From NCBI GenBank assembly GCA_902806565.1, contig CADCXA010000025.1:1364001-1428000 (forward strand): a DNA stretch of 64,000 bases, written 5' to 3'. Positions 58,839-64,000 of the stretch are shown here, one piece after another. Source of the DNA: Hypoxylon rubiginosum (lineage: Eukaryota; Ascomycota; Sordariomycetes; Xylariales; Hypoxylaceae). Each line of letters begins with the position of its first letter. Position 1 is the stretch's first letter. The translations under genes were made by a program, and so were the position numbers. The notes beneath the pieces were generated by a model. That model saw nothing but the letters and a program-made list of their open reading frames with translations. It did not search any database and had not been told where the DNA came from.

Positions 58839-61800
58839 ATGTCGTCCTTTCAACCTCCTCCACCCCCTCCGGGATGGGGACCGCCGCCACCACCACCTCC
58901 TCCTCCAGGTCCCCCTTCCGATTACCTTCCACCGCCGCCTGGAGCACCAGCTCCTCCCCCCCCTGGATACCAACCTTCAAGCAATCCGCAGATCGCCAAG
59001 TTCGCGCAGAAGAAGAAGGAATGGCTTCGGAATCAGCGAAACCGCTTTGGCGAAAAGCGTAAGGGCGGCTTCGTAGAGACCCAGAAGGCTGATATGCCTC
59101 CCGAGCATCTACGTAAGATTGTAAAGGATATCGGCGATGTTTCGCAGAAAAAGTACACAAGCGACAAGCGAAGTTACCTTGGCGCTCTAAAGTTTATGCC
59201 GCACGCGGTAATGAAGCTGCTGGAGAATATGCCGATGCCGTGGGAATCGGCAAGAGAAGTCAAGGTCTTGTATCACGTTAACGGGTGCCTTACGCTCGTA
59301 AACGAGATTCCTCGCGTTATTCCACCCGTATTCCACGCGCAGTGGGCGACGATGTGGTTGACTATGAGAAAAGAGAAGAGCGACCGAAGACTATTCAAGA
59401 GAATGCGATTCCCGCCGTTCGATGACGAAGAACCCCCGTTGTCTTGGTCAGAGAACATCGAGGATGTCGAGCCCCTGGAGCCAATCCAGATGGAGCTCGA
59501 CGAGGAAGAAGATAGTGCTGTATATGAATGGTTCTACGACCACCGACCCTTGGTCGATACCGAGAACGTCAATGGGCCCAGTTACAAGCAATGGAATCTC
59601 ACGTTGCCTCAGATGGCAGCGCTTCATCGATTGAGCCGCCCATTATTAAGCGAAATGGTCGACCAGAATTATTTTTACCTTTTCGACTTGAAGGGTTTCC
59701 TTACTGCAAAGGCGCTGAATGTCGCGCTGCCCGGCGGTCCTCGATTCGAACCGCTGTACAAGGACATCGATCCGAATGACGAAGATTTCGGAGAGTTCAA
59801 TGCTATCGACAGAATCATATTCCGTTTCCCGATTCGTACCGAGTACCGAGTCGCCTATCCTTACCTATATAATTCACTCCCCCGAAGTGTACAGTTCAAC
59901 TGGTACTCTCACCCGCAAATCGTGTATACTAAATCCGAAGACCCTAATCTACCCGCGTTTCACTTTGATCCTATGATTAACCCCATCTCTTCGCGTTCGG
60001 TTGCGCCGAAGAATATCACCATCAGTCACGAGGACGAAATTTTCGGTGCTGGAAATCTTGAAGAGCCTGAGGATGAGGCTTTCGAACTACCAGCCGGCGT
60101 TGAGCCCTTTTTTGCCGATGAGAATCTTTACACTGAGGATACATCGTCTGCTATTGCGCTCTGGTGGGCTCCTTTCCCGTTCGATCGTCGGTCTGGCCGG
60201 ATGGTTCGCGCACAGGACGTTCCGCTTGTGAAGCAGTGGTATCTTGAGCATTGCCCTCCAAAACAACCTGTAAAGGTTCGAGTGTCATACCAGAAGCTCC
60301 TAAAGACATTTGTTCTTAACGAGCTCCACAAGAAGAAACCAAAGGCGCTCAATCGACAGAGTCTGCTAAAGAGTCTGAAGCAGACCAAGTTCTTCCAGCA
60401 GACCACGATCGACTGGGTTGAAGCTGGTCTTCAAGTGTGCCGGCAGGGTTTCAACATGTTGAATCTCTTGATCCACCGAAAGAATCTCACCTACCTTCAT
60501 CTAGATTACAACTTCAACCTCAAACCTGTAAAAACGTTGACGACGAAGGAGCGAAAGAAGTCGCGTTTCGGCAATGCGTTCCATCTAATGCGCGAGATAT
60601 TGCGCTTGACGAAGTTGATCGTTGACGCACAAGTGCAGTACCGCTTGGGTAACATCGATGCTTTTCAACTCGCGGACGGTATTCTCTACGCTTTCAACCA
60701 TGTTGGTCAGCTGACTGGTATGTATCGGTACAAGTACAAGCTCATGCATCAGATCCGATCGTGCAAGGATCTCAAGCATCTTATTTACTACCGGTTCAAC
60801 AGCGGGCCTGTTGGTAAAGGACCGGGATGCGGCTTTTGGGCACCAGCCTGGCGAGTATGGCTTTTCTTCATGCGAGGCATTATTCCCCTCCTTGAAAGAT
60901 GGCTAGGAAACCTGCTCTCTCGTCAGTTTGAGGGCCGACACAGCAAGGGCGTCGCCAAGACTGTGACTAAGCAGCGTGTTGAATCGCACTTCGACCTGGA
61001 ACTTCGAGCCTCTGTAATGGCCGACCTCATGGATATGATGCCCGAGGGTATCAAGCAGAATAAAGTCAACACCGTCTTACAACACTTGTCCGAAGCCTGG
61101 AGATGCTGGAAGAGTAATATCCCGTGGAAGGTCCCCGGCCTACCTGCACCTATTGAAAACATCATCCTTCGCTACGTCAAGTCAAAGGCGGATTGGTGGA
61201 TATCTGTCGCTCATTACAACCGTGAGCGTATCCGGCGAGGCGCAACTGTGGATAAGACAGTCGCCAAGAAGAATGTTGGTCGGTTGACGCGTCTCTGGCT
61301 GAAGGCCGAACAGGAGCGGCAACACAATTACATGAAGGACGGTCCTTACGTATCGTCTGAAGAAGCTGTGGCGATCTATACAACCACGGTGCATTGGCTC
61401 GAGTCCCGGAAGTTCACGCCGATCCCTTTCCCAAGTGTGTCTTACAAGCACGATACGAAAATCTTGATTCTCGCTCTCGAAAGACTGCGGGAGGCATACT
61501 CTGTAAAGGGCCGCCTTAACCAGAGTCAACGAGAGGAATTGGCTCTGATTGAACAAGCATATGACAGCCCTGGTACCACACTAGAGCGGATTAAGCGATT
61601 CCTCCTCACACAGCGTGCTTTCAAGGAAGTGCAGATCGATATGAATGACAATTACAGCACTATCAACCCTGTCTACGACATAGAACCCATCGAGAAGATC
61701 AGCGACGCCTACCTTGACCAGTATCTTTGGTACCAGGCCGACCAGCGCCATCTCTTCCCTGCCTGGATCAAGCCGTCCGATTCCGAGGTGCCGCCCTTAC

Positions 61801-64000
61801 TTGTTTACAAGTGGGCACAGGGCATCAATAACCTTGAGAAGGTGTGGGAGAGTGCAGATGGTGAATGCAACGTAATGATCGAGACGGAGCTTTCCAAGGT
61901 TTACGAGAAAATAGATCTTACTCTGCTAAACAGGCTCCTGAGGCTGATTATGGACCACAATCTCGCGGACTACATCAGCTCCAAGAACAATGTTCAGCTA
62001 ACATACAAAGACATGAATCATGTCAACAGCTACGGCATGATCCGTGGTCTTCAGTTCTCGGGCTTTGTCTTCCAGTACTATGGTCTCGTTCTCGATCTCC
62101 TACTCCTTGGTTTGAATCGTGCTAGCGAGATTGCTGGTCCGCCGTCAAGTCCAAACGACTTCCTTCAGTTCCGCGACCGTGAGACGGAGACCAAACACCC
62201 CATTCGATTATATACCAGGTATATTGACAAGATATGGGTCTTCCTTCGATTCAGCGCCGAAGAGTCACGAGATCTTATTCAACGGTTCCTGACTGAGCAA
62301 CCCGATCCGAACTTCGAAAATGTCATTGGCTACAAGAGCAAGAAGTGCTGGCCGAGGGATTCTCGCATGCGGCTTATGAGGCATGATGTTAACCTTGGGC
62401 GAGCTGTCTTCTGGGACTTGAAGAATCGTCTCCCCCGATCCGTTACTACGATTGAGTGGGATGATACTTTCGCCAGTGTCTACAGCCGTGACAACCCAAA
62501 TCTGCTATTCTCCATGTGTGGATTCGAGGTTCGCGTCCTCCCGAAGATTAGGAACCAGAACGACGAGTTTCCTATCAAGGATAGTGTGTGGTCTCTCGTG
62601 GACAATACTACTAAAGAAAGAACAGCACACGCTTTCTTGCAAGTCACAGAAGAAGATATCCAGAAGTTCAACAACAGGATTCGCCAAATTCTTATGTCTT
62701 CAGGGTCAACAACCTTCACCAAGATCGCCAACAAGTGGAACACAGCTCTGATCGCTCTCTTTACCTACTACCGAGAAGCCGCTGTATCGACGGTTAACTT
62801 ACTGGATACCATTGTAAAGTGTGAAACCAAGATTCAGACCCGTGTAAAGATAGGTCTGAACTCGAAGATGCCGTCGCGTTTCCCTCCCGCCGTTTTCTAC
62901 ACACCAAAGGAGCTCGGTGGTCTCGGAATGATTTCTGGCTCTCATATTTTAATTCCCGCCAGCGATAAGCGCTTTTCGAAGCAGACCGATGTTGGAGTTA
63001 GTCATTACAGGGCTGGCATGACGCATGACGAAGAGACCCTAATCCCTAACATTTTCCGCTACATCATTCCCTGGGAAGCTGAATTTATCGACTCGCAAAG
63101 AGTCTGGACTGAATACTCCCAAAAACGGTTAGAAGCCAACCAGCAAAACAGACGTCTAACCCTGGAAGACTTGGAAGATAGTTGGGATCGTGGATTGCCT
63201 CGAATCAATACGCTATTCCAAAAGGATCGGAGCACACTCAGCTTTGATAAGGGTTTCCGAACGCGAAGCGAATTCAAGATCTATCAGCTGATGAAGAGCA
63301 ACCCATTCTGGTGGACAAGTCAGAGGCATGATGGAAAGCTTTGGAATCTGAACGCCTACCGCACGGATGTGATCCAGGCCCTAGGTGGTGTCGAAACGAT
63401 CCTCGAGCATACCCTTTTCAAAGCAACTGGCTTCCCCTCTTGGGAAGGTCTATTCTGGGAGAAAGCCTGTCTTGCGAAGGGGACAAAGCTGCTGCGGTAC
63501 GATCATACTCAGGTCGCAGTCGAAGACGTCAAAGAAGGAGATCTGCTTCTTGGTCCCGATGGGGGCCCCCGACGTGCGTTCAACATTGTCAACGGAAAAG
63601 ACTGTCTCTATCGTATCAAGATCGGAGACCACCAGGAGGATCTCGTCGTTACGCCAAACCATATTCTGGTATTCCATAAGACAAACGAGGATGAAGGAGA
63701 GAAGTCCATCGAAATGACGGCGGCTCAGTTTGCAACTCTTGAGGCCAAAGAAAGGAGTGAATATAAACTCTTTAGATCTCCTGGCTTCGAGCTACCCGAA
63801 GATACTCTCCCTTGCAATCCTTATTTCCTTGGACTTTGGCTTGGAGATGGACACCGCCAGAACACGACCACATGCACCAGCCAGGAAGTGCAGGTTCGAG
63901 AATTCCTGGTTAGATACGCCGCTGAACTTGATGGTCAACTACAGCAGACTATTCTAAAAGGAAGACTCGCTGCAAAGGACTGTCCCCTAGATAATGCAGG
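58839..64000 (+). CDS. PRP8: Pre-mRNA-splicing factor Prp8, 3'-partial, with in-frame intein
   Basis: One uninterrupted frame from the ATG at 58839 to the window end (1,720 codons plus two bases); no intron seen. Prp8 is the central U5 snRNP scaffold that cradles the catalytic RNA of the spliceosome. The N-terminus is a Pro/Gly run ([14 protein letters not shown]), usual for fungal Prp8. The PRO8NT part has [13 protein letters not shown] and PPEHLRKI; the central part has [20 protein letters not shown] and [17 protein letters not shown]; the U6-binding part has [23 protein letters not shown] and [14 protein letters not shown]. The host sequence reads through [12 protein letters not shown] (residue 1543) and is then interrupted by an intein where SGFEE is expected. 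The rest of Prp8 (linker, endonuclease-like, RNase H-like and Jab1/MPN domains) lies beyond the window. Confidence 0.97.
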   Translation, partial: MSSFQPPPPPPGWGPPPPPPPPPGPPSDYLPPPPGAPAPPPPGYQPSSNPQIAKFAQKKKEWLRNQRNRFGEKRKGGFVETQKADMPPEHLRKIVKDIGDVSQKKYTSDKRSYLGALKFMPHAVMKLLENMPMPWESAREVKVLYHVNGCLTLVNEIPRVIPPVFHAQWATMWLTMRKEKSDRRLFKRMRFPPFDDEEPPLSWSENIEDVEPLEPIQMELDEEEDSAVYEWFYDHRPLVDTENVNGPSYKQWNLTLPQMAALHRLSRPLLSEMVDQNYFYLFDLKGFLTAKALNVALPGGPRFEPLYKDIDPNDEDFGEFNAIDRIIFRFPIRTEYRVAYPYLYNSLPRSVQFNWYSHPQIVYTKSEDPNLPAFHFDPMINPISSRSVAPKNITISHEDEIFGAGNLEEPEDEAFELPAGVEPFFADENLYTEDTSSAIALWWAPFPFDRRSGRMVRAQDVPLVKQWYLEHCPPKQPVKVRVSYQKLLKTFVLNELHKKKPKALNRQSLLKSLKQTKFFQQTTIDWVEAGLQVCRQGFNMLNLLIHRKNLTYLHLDYNFNLKPVKTLTTKERKKSRFGNAFHLMREILRLTKLIVDAQVQYRLGNIDAFQLADGILYAFNHVGQLTGMYRYKYKLMHQIRSCKDLKHLIYYRFNSGPVGKGPGCGFWAPAWRVWLFFMRGIIPLLERWLGNLLSRQFEGRHSKGVAKTVTKQRVESHFDLELRASVMADLMDMMPEGIKQNKVNTVLQHLSEAWRCWKSNIPWKVPGLPAPIENIILRYVKSKADWWISVAHYNRERIRRGATVDKTVAKKNVGRLTRLWLKAEQERQHNYMKDGPYVSSEEAVAIYTTTVHWLESRKFTPIPFPSVSYKHDTKILILALERLREAYSVKGRLNQSQREELALIEQAYDSPGTTLERIKRFLLTQRAFKEVQIDMNDNYSTINPVYDIEPIEKISDAYLDQYLWYQADQRHLFPAWIKPSDSEVPPLLVYKWAQGINNLEKVWESADGECNVMIETELSKVYEKIDLTLLNRLLRLIMDHNLADYISSKNNVQLTYKDMNHVNSYGMIRGLQFSGFVFQYYGLVLDLLLLGLNRASEIAGPPSSPNDFLQFRDRETETKHPIRLYTRYIDKIWVFLRFSAEESRDLIQRFLTEQPDPNFENVIGYKSKKCWPRDSRMRLMRHDVNLGRAVFWDLKNRLPRSVTTIEWDDTFASVYSRDNPNLLFSMCGFEVRVLPKIRNQNDEFPIKDSVWSLVDNTTKERTAHAFLQVTEEDIQKFNNRIRQILMSSGSTTFTKIANKWNTALIALFTYYREAAVSTVNLLDTIVKCETKIQTRVKIGLNSKMPSRFPPAVFYTPKELGGLGMISGSHILIPASDKRFSKQTDVGVSHYRAGMTHDEETLIPNIFRYIIPWEAEFIDSQRVWTEYSQKRLEANQQNRRLTLEDLEDSWDRGLPRINTLFQKDRSTLSFDKGFRTRSEFKIYQLMKSNPFWWTSQRHDGKLWNLNAYRTDVIQALGGVETILEHTLFKATGFPSWEGLFWEKACLAKGTKLLRYDHTQVAVEDVKEGDLLLGPDGGPRRAFNIVNGKDCLYRIKIGDHQEDLVVTPNHILVFHKTNEDEGEKSIEMTAAQFATLEAKERSEYKLFRSPGFELPEDTLPCNPYFLGLWLGDGHRQNTTTCTSQEVQVREFLVRYAAELDGQLQQTILKGRLAAKDCPLDNA
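63468..64000 (+). mobile_element. Prp8 intein (Prp8-a site) with homing endonuclease, 3'-partial
   Basis: The intein starts at Cys1 (codon 63468-63470), directly after host residues FWEKA. Block A is [27 protein letters not shown] follows; block B is [12 protein letters not shown] with the conserved T-x-x-H. After a spacer the sequence [14 protein letters not shown] is the first LAGLIDADG motif of a homing endonuclease, so this is a full-length bifunctional intein and not a mini-intein. About 177 residues are visible; the second LAGLIDADG, blocks F and G with the terminal His-Asn, and the C-extein are outside the window. The insertion point matches the known fungal Prp8 site first described in Cryptococcus. 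There is no stop in the visible part, so it looks active. Confidence 0.95.

Noticed and set aside
1..64000. CRISPR arrays, bacterial operons, phage genes
   Set aside because: No direct-repeat/spacer pattern; genes have spliceosomal introns and eukaryotic families throughout.

Overview
The window is nuclear DNA from a filamentous ascomycete (Pezizomycotina, most likely Sordariomycetes). The evidence is dense single genes with short GT-AG introns of about 45-260 bp, CTRAC-type branch sites, fungal-only protein families, a Prp8 intein, and one huge AT-rich block of the kind left by repeat-induced point mutation (RIP). Exons were placed by hand; for every complete multi-exon gene except SDO1 the exon lengths sum to a multiple of three.

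Left gene-rich arm (1-22,446). In order: a multi-span membrane protein at the window edge (+); a Cys-cluster protein (-); an FHA-domain Ser/Thr kinase with five exons (-); ribosomal protein eL41, only 25 residues (+); RNA polymerase I subunit A49 (+); an allantoate-permease-type MFS transporter (+); a secreted protein of unknown function (+); a DUF1330-like protein (+); a small Ser-rich protein (+); ribosomal protein uS13/S18 (+); the ribosome maturation factor SDO1/SBDS (-), whose first splice junction does not keep frame as written; and vacuolar carboxypeptidase Y (+).

AT-rich block (about 22,447-44,566). About 22.1 kb of almost pure A/T with no supportable gene. Its two ends carry about 133 bp inverted copies of one sequence; nine of the ten substitutions between them are G:C/A:T transitions. 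The block is therefore either one large RIP-destroyed element with terminal inverted repeats or a nest of RIPed elements with head-to-head copies at its edges. Several minisatellites lie inside. Just outside the right edge is a G-run/C-run palindrome.

Right arm (44,567-64,000). A secreted guanyl-specific RNase (+), a stretch with decayed coding fragments and a possible tRNA remnant (46,600-48,500), a hypothetical protein with a possible mitochondrial presequence (+), a three-exon gene joining an alpha/beta hydrolase to a Cys-based phosphatase (-), an NDUFAF3-like mitochondrial protein (-), ribosomal protein eL34 (-), and the first 1,543 codons of PRP8 (+). PRP8 is interrupted in frame by an intein with splicing blocks and the start of a LAGLIDADG homing endonuclease; it runs off the window.

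Ribosome production is the main shared theme (eL41, A49, uS13, SDO1, eL34), but these genes are independent units; nothing suggests a biosynthetic cluster.
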